Origin: Carettochelys insculpta
Taxonomy: Eukaryota > Chordata > Testudines > Carettochelyidae
Assembly: GCF_033958435.1 (NCBI RefSeq)
Contig: NC_134137.1
Location: 176,279,501 to 176,343,500, forward strand
Length of the DNA stretch: 64,000 bases
Reading direction: 5' to 3'
Positions 46,761 to 57,916 of this stretch are shown one piece after another. Every line of letters begins with the position of its first letter. The first letter of the stretch is position 1. The notes below the pieces were generated by a model. The model saw nothing but the letters and a program-made list of their open reading frames with translations, did no database searches and had not been told where the DNA came from. The translations under genes were made by a program, and so were the position numbers.

Positions 46761-48214
46761 CTGCCATAGTCCTGTCAGCCTCTGCTCAGGAGAAGCCAGG
46801 CTCTGAAATAATTGCAGGTCAGGACTGAGATACTTTGGCAGAGCTGTGGCCTGCTGCTCGCAGTGGTTGCCTGCATGCGATGTTGCTCAAAACATTGCTA
46901 CCTTTGTTCCCCTTCCCTAGCTGTATCGGTGCCCAGAAGTCAAAAGCCAAAATAGCTACCAAGAATTAGACCCTCCAAAACAAACCTGAAGCACTTGCAC
47001 TTTGACCAAAACGCAGATAGTTGCATTTAATCATCCTTAGGGCTGTCCTCTCTCAACCCTAGACGTTAATCATCTGAATAGAGGCGACAAATAAGAATGC
47101 CCTCACACCCTGATGCAGCAGCAAAGCGCATACATTAAGCATATGCTTAACTTTAAGCATATGCTTTAATCAATGCCTATTCAACAAATCATTTAAGCAC
47201 GTGTTTAAGGCCCATTGCCTTTGATGGGACTATGTGCGTGCTTCTAGCTAAATGTATGCGAAATTGCTCTACTCAATCAAGGCCTGAGAGCTGGTCTACT
47301 GCTGCTGAGCACCTGCTACTCCCATGAACTTTAATGGGAGCAAAAGTCTCAGCACCTCACAGGCCTGATCAGCCCTTTGCAGGCTGCAGCTTTTAATGTG
47401 GTGCTATGGAAAAGCAAATGAAAGAAAAATTTGGCGCGCAGGCTTGAATACCAGGGCCTTCATATATGCAGTCATTTCCATAGTAACATCCATAAGAAAC
47501 TTCTTCCAAAGTACAGTGATTAATGATATACATATTTTAGTTAGCTGCTGTTAATGCCTGAGAAGCCATTGAGTATGACAATATTAAGTTATTATTCTAA
47601 TAGAAGCGTTTCTTTGGGTATCTAGTATGTCAGTGAGGGCTGTGACAAGCTGCAGGGTAACGATTAAATGAAACAAATGATTGGGCACTACATTGGGCAT
47701 GGGCCCCCCAGCATACCCAGGGGCCCAGGGTATGATCCAGATCAATGGGTGCCATTTACAAAGGTGCCAGTCTTCAGTAGGCGCACACATGCCATTGACT
47801 TTTTATGCAACTTGTTCTCCTAAGTCACTAAAGCATATCTGAAAATCCCACCTTCTATCTGCAAAACATTCTCCATGTATTTGAAATGTAAATAACAAAT
47901 CCCAAATCCCATTAGGGAGGTGCTTATTACCTCCCACCCCATCCCGATTTTTAACCCTCTCTAGCTAGACACCCCGCCTGAGACAATGAGTACAGGGTCC
48001 CACAAAGTGGGTGTGGTGGTCAGTCACTAAAGCAGGGCTGCTCAGTGAGTCCCTGTTTGCCTGTGCTGTGAGCGGGATGCCACATGGTCCTGTTAAGCTG
48101 GGGCACAGGGAGGGAGATTCAGCCCCCGATAAAGCCTGAACAGAGATGAGACTAGGAAAGCCCTTGAAAAGGCTTCTCAAAAGGCCAATGCGTCTCATCC
48201 TCCTATCCTGTATA
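46761..48214. other. Intergenic DNA
   Basis: No gene or repeat I can name. A small imperfect repeat of TTAAGCATATGCTT occurs at about 47136-47170. Confidence 0.45.
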
Positions 48215-48593
48215 CAGGGCCATCCCTAGAGGAGTGCAGAGCCTGGGGAAACAGCACCACCACTGACCCACCCCCTGCAACTGCCATTACACCAAGCCTC
48301 CTCCCTGAGTGCCGCAAGTCAAGGGATTACCCCCGGGTACCTGGTGCACTGGGCTGGATGGCTCTACTTGCTGCTGCTGTGGTGACACGGAGGGCGGGGA
48401 GAGGGTGACAAGGTGGAGCAGAGCAGAGAAGTTTGCTCTGGCTTTCGCTGCTGCAGTGAGTGTAGGGGTGTAGCCCATGGCGACAAGACTTTGGGCCAGT
48501 TGTGCTACTGAGACATCAAGCAGTGACCACTCTTGAGCCATCCAGCCCCCTCTCAACCCAGTGGCAGGATTGCCCATCTATGTAAGGGCCCTG
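48215..48593. mobile_element. Possible hAT-like nonautonomous element
   Basis: CAGGGCCATCCCTAGA on the left and AAGGGCCCTG on the right share inverted CAGGGCC termini, with GC-rich noncoding sequence between. The flanking 8-mers do not match. Low certainty. Confidence 0.35.
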
Positions 48594-48691
48594 AGCTAGG
48601 ACCCCCTGGAGCCAGTTGGGCCCCAGTCCCCCTCCCTCTTCGTGGGGCAGACAGCACATTACTCCTTAGGCCATAAAGCCAGTAACACAGA

Positions 48692-49060
48692 TGCTACATC
48701 TACACTACAGAGATCTTTCGAAAGAAGCTCTTCTGAGAGAATTTCTTTCGAAAGAGCGTCCACCCAGCCCCCGATCTTACAAAAGAACGGGCCAGGGATC
48801 GAAAAATCAGCCCCATGAGAACTGCTCTTCCCAAAAAAAGGGTCTGCGGAGCACCTACACACATTTTCTTTCTAAAGAAGCTTTCGAAAGGGGGAGCTGT
48901 TCCTGAAGCGGGAAAGGAAGAGCGATTTCGAAAGGAGTGCCACATTCTTTCAATTTTCTTTTGAAAGAATGCTTTTTGTGTGCAGACACTCTGCTGGATC
49001 TTTCAAATGAGCCCCCTTCTTTCAAAAAATCTTTTGAAAGAACTTATAGTGTTGACAGCC
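48692..49060. mobile_element. Harbinger-like MITE with AGA duplication
   Basis: The ends TGCTACATCTACACTAC and the inverse of GGCTGTCAACACTATAAG are flanked by AGA on both sides (48689-48691 and 49061-49063). The interior is rich in CTTTCGAAAG motifs. 369 bp with no coding sequence. Its motif style resembles copies 1, 2 and 4 more than copy 3. Confidence 0.7.
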
Positions 49061-49063
49061 AGA

Positions 49064-49905
49064 CTGTTTATTTTTTACTGGAGGCCGAGGGCCTTAGATT
49101 CTTGCCATATATCCATGCAGGAGGCTGAGGCTACCAACTGTCTATAGTGTGCCAAACCCTCCTTTTGGGAAGGCTGGACTGCTATACTGGCAAGTGTGTG
49201 GCCATGAGATGAAGTGCCTGATGAAAGGCTGGAAGACACACTGACTATCTGATACCCGCAAATGTAAGCACCCTGACTACAAAGGGGAAGATAGGTACAA
49301 GACTTGAGAGAACATATTTTTGTTAGGGCTCACAGTGTCGGTGAAGAGTAAATTTACTGAATTTTTGTTTGAAAACAGCCTTCCTTCCAAAGTTTGAAAA
49401 TATGTTAACAAGAACAAGCCAAACATCCTTTTAATGTGTCTGAATTTTGCAGTCATCTCAACGTCTTCCCAGTCAGAGAGGGCCGGACTGTTTAACAAAA
49501 ACAAGAGCCCTTCAAAACTCCCTTACACCCCATAACAAAGAGAGCAAAGAGCACAGATCCTTTTGTTGTAACTCAGCTTTAACCCCTGAATTTCCCCAAC
49601 ACCCCTCCCCCAATTGTCAACGACTACATCATCCGGTTGTCCAAGTGATCAGTTTTGGCTGGTGTTGGGTTACAAAGCACATCAGTGCCAGGGTAATAAA
49701 ATGTCATTTTCCTTATAGTATGAGTAAAGGGCAGCAGACCTGTACTTAACCTCTCCTAACTGTAGGGCTCTCCCTCAATTAACATGCCAGATTCCAGTGG
49801 AGCAGGAGTCGGGGAGTGGGGGGCATGCGTTTTGCTTGATGGCTTTCCCAAGAACCAAAAATACTATTTGTTCTGTAAAAACAGAGCTGATTAGGCTCCA
49901 TAAAG
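49064..49905. other. Intergenic DNA
   Basis: Nothing recognisable. Confidence 0.5.
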
Positions 49906-50128
49906 CAGGGGTGGGAAACCCTTGACCTGCTATCTGTATCTGGACTACAGCTTGCCTGGATCTGGACCCTGACAGTCGGGGCTGGGCTCCCTTCCCCAGC
50001 ATCCAGCCCATGGCGGGATTGGAAGTAGGGAGCCCTGAGCCTCAAGGGCCAGAGCCAGGCAAGCCGGGACTGGATTCAGCACACAGGCTCTGCTGGGAGA
50101 CGGGGTGGGGAATTTATGGAGCGACACA

Positions 50129-50212
50129 GCTCATAGAGCTGAAAGGGACCTCAGGAGGTCATCGAGTCCAGCCCCCTGCCCTCTTGGCAGGACCAAGCAC
50201 CATCCCTTTTTT
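50129..50212 (-). repeat. CR1 LINE 3' end, antisense
   Basis: CTCATAGAGCTGAAAGGGAC, GTCATCGAGTCCAGCCCCCT and GGACCAAGCACCATCC are the antisense terminal blocks of CR1. Only the last ~85 bp are present, a typical heavily 5'-truncated insertion. Confidence 0.75.
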
Positions 50213-50439
50213 TAATGGAAGCTGCAGGAAGCAGCTCTGCATGGGACTGCTGCTGTTCACTGCCATTCCCCCAGCTGGGGATTGGGGAGGGGGAGCCCAG
50301 TGGTAGCTGCAGCACTTCCCAGAGGCTTTATCCCACAGATTTGATTGGCCAGAACTCTGGCCAATCAGAGCAGTGGAGGGCATTGCCTTAGCAGGTAAGG
50401 GGAGGGCATAGAGCCATGGGTGTTGTCCATGTAAGCTGC

Positions 50440-50930
50440 ACCCTGTCACCCAGATCCTGCGCTCCCCCCCTCACAGCTCCCACACCCCTCCTGCCTAGGC
50501 TCTCACGCCACCCTTTCCTGGATGCTCTCTCCTGCCAAAATCCCTGCTACCACACCCTTCCGGCACCCTCCTTCCCAGACGACTCCTCCCCACCCTGGCC
50601 CCTCCCAGCCAGCCCCCCACACCCCAAGCCCTTCTGCACCCTTCCTCCCACCCTGACCCCATGCCCACACCCTATTTACTGCACCTCCTGCTCAGATCCC
50701 CAACCCCAACCTGCTCCTGTATCCCCCCCTCCTGCCTGGACCCCCACCACACACACATACCTGCTCCTGCGTCTCTCTCCTGCCTACATCACTACCCCAC
50801 AGCCTGTTCCTGTATCCTCCCTCCCATCTACAGCCTCCAGTTCCCAGCCTGCTTCTGCACCCTACCTCCTGCCCAGACCCCATCCCGCTAAGCCCACTTC
50901 CTGGAAGTCCCCTCCCACACTGTACTCACC
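50440..50930 (+). repeat. Degenerate C-rich tandem repeat
   Basis: Repeats of a unit around 40-50 bp built on CCTGCTCCTGYAYCC and CTCCTGCCYAGACCCC, spaced irregularly. The composition leaves long spurious open frames on the + strand, which I do not regard as genes. Confidence 0.6.
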
Positions 50931-51112
50931 CAGGCTCACCTTGGCTCTGGGGCTGGTGCATGAGCGGAGTGTCTCCTTTTTTTGTTGGTGGTGGTTTTTT
51001 TGTTTTTCATTAGGGGCCTATCTTTTTTTGCTTTTGACTTGTATGGCCCCTGAATGAAAAACAAAACAAAACAAAAATGAGACAAACCCCCTTAGTCTCG
51101 ACCCACCCCCGA

Positions 51113-51688
51113 AGTCTTTCATTTTTTTGAGTGACCACCTTAGCGCTGAAATGCTTAGACCTGCTCTGGAGCAGTGTTGGTGTGGAAGAGACAACCCAGC
51201 CTGCGCTCACAATATGGTTCCCTCCCTGAGAGATGATGGAACTGAGAGCAGGAACCTCATGAGACCGGCTTGCAGAGGTCACAGTAGCAGGCAGGAGCAC
51301 AGGGCCATTGGCAACAGTGTGGTGGAGTGAGCAGGAGCACAACCAACAACAGTGAGTGGTGAGTGGGCAGAGGAAACAGCCAAGTCCCTTCTCTTCTATT
51401 CCCTGCCTGGGAGGTGAGCTCATGTGAAAGCACCTCTGAATTCTGAGTCTCCTCTAACCAAGGACAACAGTGACTGGGGTGTGCCAGAGGGAAATGTGAG
51501 GGACACATTACAGGGACTATGCTTGTTTGACTATGTTTGAGTGACTGCCCCGGCATGCTAGGTGTGTGACTGGGAAGGCCAAGTTTTTGTTAAAATACAT
51601 TATTTACCAACATTGTTATCTCACACTGTGGATACCTTGAGAAGTCATTATTTTGGGGAGTTTCTTTATTGTACAAATTAAATTTTCA
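51113..51688. other. Intergenic DNA
   Basis: No gene or repeat I can name. Confidence 0.45.
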
Positions 51689-51833
51689 CAGCAGAACAGC
51701 CATACTAGTCAGACCAACGACCTATCTAGCCCACTAACATGTCTTCCAATAGTGGCCAATTCCGGGTGCTGCAAAGGGAATGAACAGAAGAGCTAATCGT
51801 ACATCCCCTATAGGACAATCTCAACTTTTGACA
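51689..51833 (-). repeat. CR1-clade LINE 3' region, antisense, segment 1
   Basis: Antisense match to the LINE tail also seen at 21.85 kb: CCATACTAGTCAGACCAACG, AGCCCACTAACATGTCTTCC, GAATGAACAGA. It is broken by insertions and resumes at about 52.25 kb. Confidence 0.65.
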
Positions 51834-51841
51834 AGTAACAG

Positions 51842-52115
51842 GAGTGCTTTTTTGGTGCCAGCATGGGCTGGTGCACCATAGCGGCACCTTGACAGCCGCA
51901 GCTGGGATCCCCCAACAGGTCACAGGGGGACCCAGCCAGCCCCACAGCTGGGAGCATGAGCCCACTGGCAACCCCAGCCACAGGAACCTGGCGAACCCTG
52001 GCAGCCTCAGGCCTGAGAACCTCTCCTGAAGCTCCAGCTGCAAGAACCCTGACAGAGGAGGAGGCAGAAGCTAGCTGTGTACCAACTCCTCTATTTTTTA
52101 ACAAGAAGAGCACTG
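51842..52115. mobile_element. hAT-like nonautonomous element inside the LINE
   Basis: The ends GAGTGCTTTTTTGG and the inverse of CAGTGCTCTTCTTG are flanked by AGTAACAG (51834-51841) and AGTGACAG (52116-52123), 7 of 8 positions identical. That is the 8-bp duplication expected of hAT. 274 bp, noncoding. Confidence 0.65.
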
Positions 52116-52171
52116 AGTGACAGGGAGAAGATGGACAAGCTTGTAGCCCCCCAGGGCACATAACAGGAGAG

Positions 52172-52252
52172 GCAGCCTTGCTTGACTAGGGACTAGAGCC
52201 ACAGGCCTGCAGAATAAGAGCCCGATGCTCTACAAACCAGGCTAAAGGCTAG
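52172..52252 (-). repeat. tRNA-derived sequence (SINE head or tRNA pseudogene)
   Basis: Read on the - strand, TAGCCTGGTTTGTAGAGCAT resembles a tRNA D-arm/A box, CTCTTATTCTGCAGG an anticodon arm, and TGGCTCTAGTCCC a T-arm/B box with one or two changes. It lies between the hAT-like element and the resumed LINE, so it is a second insertion in that LINE. The damage makes an active tRNA gene unlikely. Confidence 0.5.
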
Positions 52253-52649
52253 GGACACTTAGAGGATGGGGTCGTAATCCTGCCACTCCTCTTTAATCAC
52301 CACTAACGAGCCCTGTCCTCCAGGAAATGATCTAGTTATTTTTTTTAACCCTGTTATAGTTTTGGCCTTGACAGCATCCCCAGCCGAGAGTTCCGTGGGC
52401 TGACTGTATGTGTGTGAAGAAATACTTCCTTTTGTTATTTGTACACCTGAGGCTTATTAATTTTATTGCATCACCCTTTAGTAACTGTGTTCCGTGAAGA
52501 ATTAAATAACGCTTCCTTTTCACACCAGTCAAGATTTTATAGACCTCTATTATATCCCCACTTCATTTTCATTTTTCCAAGTTGAAAAGTCCCAGTTATT
52601 TTAATCTCTCCTCCAGTTTCGCTTCTCTAATCATTTTGGTATTTCTTCT
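52253..52649 (-). repeat. CR1-clade LINE, antisense, segment 2
   Basis: Continues the LINE from segment 1 with blocks ACCCTGTTATAGTTTTGGCC, TGAAGAAATACTTCCTTTTG, TTTTATAGACCTCTATTATA and AAGTTGAAAAGTCCCAG. It ends at CTAATCATTTTGGTATTTCT, exactly where Harbinger copy 4 begins. Confidence 0.7.
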
Positions 52650-53030
52650 GGCTGCGTCTACCCTACAGTTCTGTTTCGAAATAGCATCTTTCGAAAGAGA
52701 ACTTTGAAAGATGGTCTTTTGAAATGGGGTGTCTACACACACCAGCAGGGACCGAAGGTTCAGTCTGTTCTTTCTAAAGGCCTCCAGCACAATTTCAAAA
52801 GAGCATCCACACACACCAGGGCACTTTTTCAAAAGAGCAGGGGCAGGAAGTGCCATGGTCAGGGTCGCTGCCTGCCATCCCCTTAAAGCCCCCCACTCCC
52901 GCGCCTCAGCCTGCACCCTCCGAGGGCCAGCAACCCTGTCCCCAGGCAGAGAAAGAGTGACAGAGACATCGGAGGTGGCATTCCGGGCCCCCATGTACCC
53001 CAAGCAGCACCCCCCCCGCCCATCGCAGCC

Positions 53031-54434
53031 ATGGCCAGCGCCCTGGATGCAGTCCTGGCTGCTTTGCTGCAGCAGCTCCAGGTGGCCAGCACAATAGCCA
53101 CCCTCCTGGACACCATCCTCAGGGTGCAACACCCCCAGCCAGTTCCCCGGGTCATCCGTCACCTGAGGAGCTTCCCCACAAGCAGCAACTGGTGAGGTCG
53201 GACGGTGCTGGAGGACTGGGGCAATGACCGGTGGCTACAGAACTTCAGGATGACCAAGGGGACATTCCTGGAGCTGTGCTACTGGCTCACCCTAGTCCTT
53301 CACCACCGGGACATTCACCTGAGGCCAGCACACTCACCTGAAGCCGGCACCCTCCCCCCGGCACAAAAGGGTGGCCATCGCCCCAGGGAAGCTGGCCACC
53401 CCAGACAGTTACCTATCTGTCGGCCACCAGTTCGGGGTGGGCAAACCTATCATCAGGGCCATCCTCATCGAGGTCAGCCGTGTCCAGCTCACACCTCGAC
53501 TGCATGTGGGGGGTGGGGGGCAGCCTGGCGACGGGCACCGTTGGGAGAAGGGCGGGCACCCTGGGGACAGGGGCGGGGATCGGTCTGGCACAGGCAGGCA
53601 CCCCAGGGACAGAGGTGTGGATTGGGACAGGCACGGGCAGGCAAGCCGCACCCTACCCCACACTCATGAACGTGCCCCCCTATTCCCTGCAGGTTGTCCA
53701 GTTGATTAACAAGTTGCTCCTGAGGCAGCTGGTTTGCATTGAGGACCTGGCCGATGCCATCTGGGGATTCCAGAAGCTGGGCTTCCCCGACTGCTTTGGG
53801 GCCCTGGATGGCCGCTACATCGCCATCCAGGCCCTGCAGCACAGCTGTGGGGCCTATGTGAATCTCAAGGGCGACCACTAGGTGGTCCTGAAGGCCCTGG
53901 TTAACGCCAATGGACAGTTTGAGGACATCGACGTGGACTGGTCCAGCAGCGCCCACAATGCACGCATCTTCAGGAACTCAGGGCTGGGACGTTGTATGGC
54001 TAAGGGGACCTTCATCCCCCAGCGGGGATACGACGATGCCGCCCTGCATCGTAGCAGTCGTAGCCTACCGCCTGCAGGTCTGACTGATGCAACCATACAC
54101 AGAAAACACCCAGCCAAGCCAGGACTTTTTTAATGAGCGGCTGAACCACTCCTGGAACACTGTGGAGTGGACATTCGGCCGCCTGAAGGGGCATTTTAGA
54201 TGTCTCTACACCAGCGTGGAGGTGGGCCTCCCCAACTTCCCGGCAGTGGTCGGGGCCTGCTGCACCCTCCATAACCTGGTGGAGGCGAAATACAAGCCCT
54301 GTCAGCAGGGGTGGGCCGCCGAGGCGGGGCGCATGTATGAACAGCCCCCTGCTGCCCTGTGCCACCAGGCCCAGCAGGACAGGGTGCGTGTAAGGGAGGC
54401 CCTGTGCCAGGCCTTTGAGCAGGGGCCATGGTAA
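53031..54434 (+). pseudogene. Harbinger transposase of copy 4, broken
   Basis: Start at ATG 53031 (MASALDAVLAALLQQLQVAS). A TGA at 53193-53195 falls where other copies read TGG. The frame continues through WGNDRWLQNFRMTKGTFLEL, then shifts near 53350 and reads KLATPDSYLSVGHQFGVGK. Exon 1 ends at 53472 (GAG|GTCAGC). Exon 2 starts at 53693 after CCCTGCAG (VVQLINKLLLRQL), the same intron as copy 3. DCFGALDGRYIAI keeps the first Asp. A TAG is at 53879-53881. After a shift near 54040, the block for the second catalytic Asp reads IVAVVAY, so Asp is replaced by Val. NTVEWTFGRLKGHFRC keeps the Glu. Inactive. Confidence 0.8.
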
Positions 54435-54745
54435 CACCCCAACCCTGCACACTCCCTCCCCCACCCACACATTCACACCCACTAGCACACATGCACGGGG
54501 GACACAGGGAGGGTGACCAGGGAGAACTATATACATGTGGGGGGTGGGTGAATGGGGAGCCGGGGGGAGGGGGGGCCTCACCCCTCCACTGAGCTCGATG
54601 GCCCGTCACCCGTGCCCACCTCTTCCTCCCCATGTCCAGGGACCCCGCTGGGGCTAGGCTGAGGCCGGTGGCACAGGAAGTAGGGCCGTGGCTTGATCCC
54701 CACGCCTGTGCTGGGCTCAGCACGGGGGGAAGTGGGGCCGGGGGC

Positions 54746-56160
54746 TCAGCCTCCAGCTGGCCAGCCCTGGCCAGCAGGGTATGGGCCAGGCAGATGAGGC
54801 TGGCCACTGGGAGGTGGGGAGGGAGCAGGGATTGGTCGGGGGGGAACCACTGGGAGGGAGGGGAGGGGATGCACTGAGGACAGAGGCATGGGGGACGGTG
54901 GAGGGGGGCAACAGGGGGGAGTGGATGAGAGAATGACCCGCGATGGAACGACGGCAGGGGCCAGGTGGCCAACCACAGCCTGGGTGAGGGTGTCCAGGTT
55001 GGACACCACCCATTCCCATGCCTGCCACTCCATGGCAAGCCACTCCCGCACAACGCCCATCAGCTGCCTCAGGGCGGCTGTGTGGGCCGTGTCCCCTGCC
55101 TCCTCCTCCCCGGACTGGTGGCGCCAGCGGAGGGACTGGCGGCGGCCCTGTGCTGGCCCTGTCTGAGGCCTAGGCCACTCCCCTTCGCCCTCGGTGTTCG
55201 AGCTCCCTGGGCCCATCATGGGGCTGATCTGGCTGCTGGAGCTGTGGAGACAAAAGGGGAGAGGAACAGGCCATTAGTCCTGGTGAGGGACCCCCCATTA
55301 CCTCCCACTTCATCCCGGAAGTCCTGCAGGGACCGCATCTGGGGTTCCCCATCTGGGTTGCAGGAGTGCTGGCTCTCCTCTGCCTCCCTCGGTCCCTCTG
55401 CAGACTGGCAGCCCATGGCACTGTATGGCCCGCATGCTGCTGGGTGCCACACTTTAGACCTGTGCAGCCGGGGTGGTGGGGTTGCCTGGCCTGCCTGTGT
55501 CCTGGGGCTGATGTCCCTGTGGGTGGGCTGTGGCCACCCCAGGCGGGACTGTGCACCCCCTTCCCCGACACCACGGCCACCGGCACGCACGGTACATACC
55601 CATGGGTCCCTCCAGGCACTCAGGTGAGGCGGAGTCAGCGGGGGCCAGGCTGGATGGGCCCGAGGGGACATCAATGACAAGGGCCCTCTTGCTTGAGCCC
55701 TCGTCATCGCTGGCTGTCTGGATCCATGGGGGGCGCATGTGGGTGGCCGGTGTTCTGGGCCAGTCCTCCCCCCTCAGTTCCCGTCCCCGTCTCCTCCAGC
55801 TCGGTCGGGGGGGGTGGTCCGCCATGTCAAGGTACATGACCGGGGATCCCACCTCTTTGGGCCCAAGAAGGAGGTCACGTTTGTTAAAGTAGAGGCAGTT
55901 GATGGGTGCTACCCCTGACTGCCCGGCCATATCCTGAGCCCCACAGTACACCTGACAGAGCTCCTTGACCTTGGACCTCACCTGGTCCGAGGTCCATGTG
56001 GGGTGACCCTGGCCAGTGAGGCCGTTGGCCAGGTGCTCAAACACCGTGGAGCTCTGGTGCTGGACCCCCATTTGCCGCAGGACCTCCTCATTTTTCCACA
56101 GGGTGAGGAGGTCCTGCAGCTCAGCCTCTGTCCAGGAGGGGACCCGACGCTTGAGGGGCT
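54746..56160 (-). pseudogene. Myb/SANT-like protein of Harbinger copy 4
   Basis: The domain is open and well preserved: SWTEAELQDLLTLWKNEEVL to DQVRSKVKELCQVY, about 56145-55945. It is followed by LYFNKRDLLLG, DDEGSSKRALVIDVPSG and ECLEGPMG. Exon 1 ends at 55600 before GTATGT. Exon 2 starts at 55241 after TCTCCACAG and carries the helical segment ALRQLMGVVREWLAMEWQAW and a proline-rich tail to about 54746. I saw no stop inside the Myb domain or exon 2 core, so this is the best Myb-like frame of the four. The start codon is uncertain. Confidence 0.72.
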
Positions 56161-56676
56161 GGCTCCCCTCCTGGGAGGACTTCCCCTAGTCCCTGGATGG
56201 CCCCTGGGGTGGGTGGGATTCCAGCTGCTGGCCATGGTGCCGGCAGTGCTATGGCTTCCCCCGGGTCATCACGGCTGGGAGCAGTGTGAGCAGTAGTGTG
56301 GGCTCCGGGCTGCCTGCACACTCTCAGCTTCCTGCCTGAGGGCTTCTGGGTCTGCGTGCTGAATCGTTGCTGGATGCTGGATCCATACAGCTCCACTTGC
56401 GCTGAAAGCAGCACCACCTCCTGCCAGCTGATCGCAGCCATGGAGGCCCTGCTGTTTCGAAAGAGCGGGCCGCAGAGCGTCTACACTCGCTCTCTTTTGA
56501 AATAATCTTTCAAAAAAGGGCGCTTTTCCCGTCCCGGGAGCGGAGGACCGACTTCGAAAGACCGGGGGAGTTAAGTTAAGTTCAAAAGAGCGCCGTGTCG
56601 GTGTAGACGCTCTGCAAAAGCACTCGGTCTTCCGATCAGAATTTCGAATGTACTTGCTAGTGTAGAGGCATCCTCT

Positions 56677-56905
56677 TTGCATTTGGGCAATGGGGGTGAG
56701 CTGACTGTGCACGGTATTCAAAAAGTGAGCAGATCACAGCTTAATTATACTTGCATCTTACCTGTCACTTTTCTAATAGTTCTTAAGCTCCTGTTAGCTT
56801 TGTTGACTGCCACTGCACACGGAGTGGATGTTTTCGGACAACTATCTGCAATGCCTCCAAGAGCTCTTTCTTGAGCAGTAACAGTTAATTTATACAGCAT
56901 CACTT
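56677..56905 (-). repeat. CR1-clade LINE, antisense, segment 3
   Basis: Resumes the LINE after Harbinger copy 4 with GACTGTGCACGGTATTCAAA, TTGTTGACTGCCACTGCACA, CGGAGTGGATGTTTTCGGAC and CCAAGAGCTCTTTCTTGAGC. Its order continues that of segment 2, which shows a single interrupted element. Confidence 0.7.
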
Positions 56906-57916
56906 TATACGCAGCATGGAGACTGATGCACACAAAACAGTGCACGTTGGAAAACGGACAACCCACCTCCACTGTCCAAGGCTCACTCCTCTTTGGCCCC
57001 GACCAGCAGTGCCAACAGCTGCTGTGGCCCCGGGGGAAAGGTGGTGGTTGGGGGTGTTTCCTGCCTCTGAAAGAGATGGAGCCAAGGGCAGAAGGGCGGG
57101 GCTTAGGGTAGTTAGCCCTATGTCATTCCCACCCATTCCCCCCGCCCACCACCATCATGCACGGAACTGTGGAAGAACACTCCGCAACGTTTCATAGGAG
57201 CCCAGAGCTCCAACTGCCACAGTAGCCACTCTTTCGAAATGCCATGACTGGGGGCAACTGCCCTCTTTGCCTTCCCCCCACCACCACTTTTGATGGGCCC
57301 TGATACCTACCCTTGCAAATTTGACCACCTACCCTCCCCCAATTTCAGTTCCTAGGGAAAACACTGGATATGAGGATGTGATATCAGTGAATTGCCTTGT
57401 GGTAACATCTCACAGTACTTCGGTTAGGAATGAAGTTCACTCAAAACAATTTAAAGAGCTCTTGTTTTGAATGAGAACAGGTTTAGGCCTTAAATTGCTT
57501 TAAAGAGGACTCCGGAAAAAGGGGAATATAACACAAATAATTTCTTAATCATCAGGGAATAAAGAAAATGCCTGTAGGGGGTTTTATATGAAACATTATG
57601 TTCTAAACAATGAAGGATTAAGGGTGAAGAAACAGGGAGTCACATTGCAACTGAACAAGCAGTGCCATAAAACAAAAGCAGAATTCCCCGAATAGTCATT
57701 AGTTTTCAATTGTCTCTCTACAGTTACCACAGAATGGGTGATGGCTCCCTTTGGCACTAACACTTCTTCCTTAAGATTCTTTAGCAGAAGAAATACAAAA
57801 ATTATTTGTTCAGTAATGGAAAATGGAAATTAAAAGATGAGACAAACAGGAATAAGATGAGTTTTAGGAAGAAAAAAAAGACATGAAATAACCATTGAAA
57901 TAAAATTTGATTTCAC
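56906..57916. other. Intergenic DNA
   Basis: No gene or repeat I can name. Confidence 0.5.

Larger units (their letters stand above)
49906..51112 (+). mobile_element. Possible hAT-like element with internal C-rich minisatellite
   Basis: The left end CAGGGGTGGGAAACC is a common hAT-type terminus. A matching right end is only weakly suggested by GGCCCCTGAATGAAAAAC and the CCCACCCCC near 51110. The interior has a CR1 insertion at 50.13 kb and a C-rich degenerate tandem repeat at about 50.44-50.93 kb. The boundaries are tentative. Confidence 0.35.
52650..56673 (-). mobile_element. Harbinger-type transposon, copy 4, inserted in a LINE
   Basis: The ends GGCTGCGTCTACCCTACAG and the inverse of GGATGCCTCTACACTAGC are flanked by TCT on both sides (52647-52649 and 56674-56676). 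4024 bp, inverted relative to copies 1-3: transposase on the + strand, Myb-like gene on the - strand, again convergent. TTTCGAAA-type motifs lie at both ends. The LINE reading resumes directly after the right end, so this insertion is younger than the LINE. Confidence 0.87.

Noticed and set aside
50416..51057. A 213-codon proline-rich frame
   Set aside because: It runs through the degenerate C-rich tandem repeat, with no domain or gene structure.
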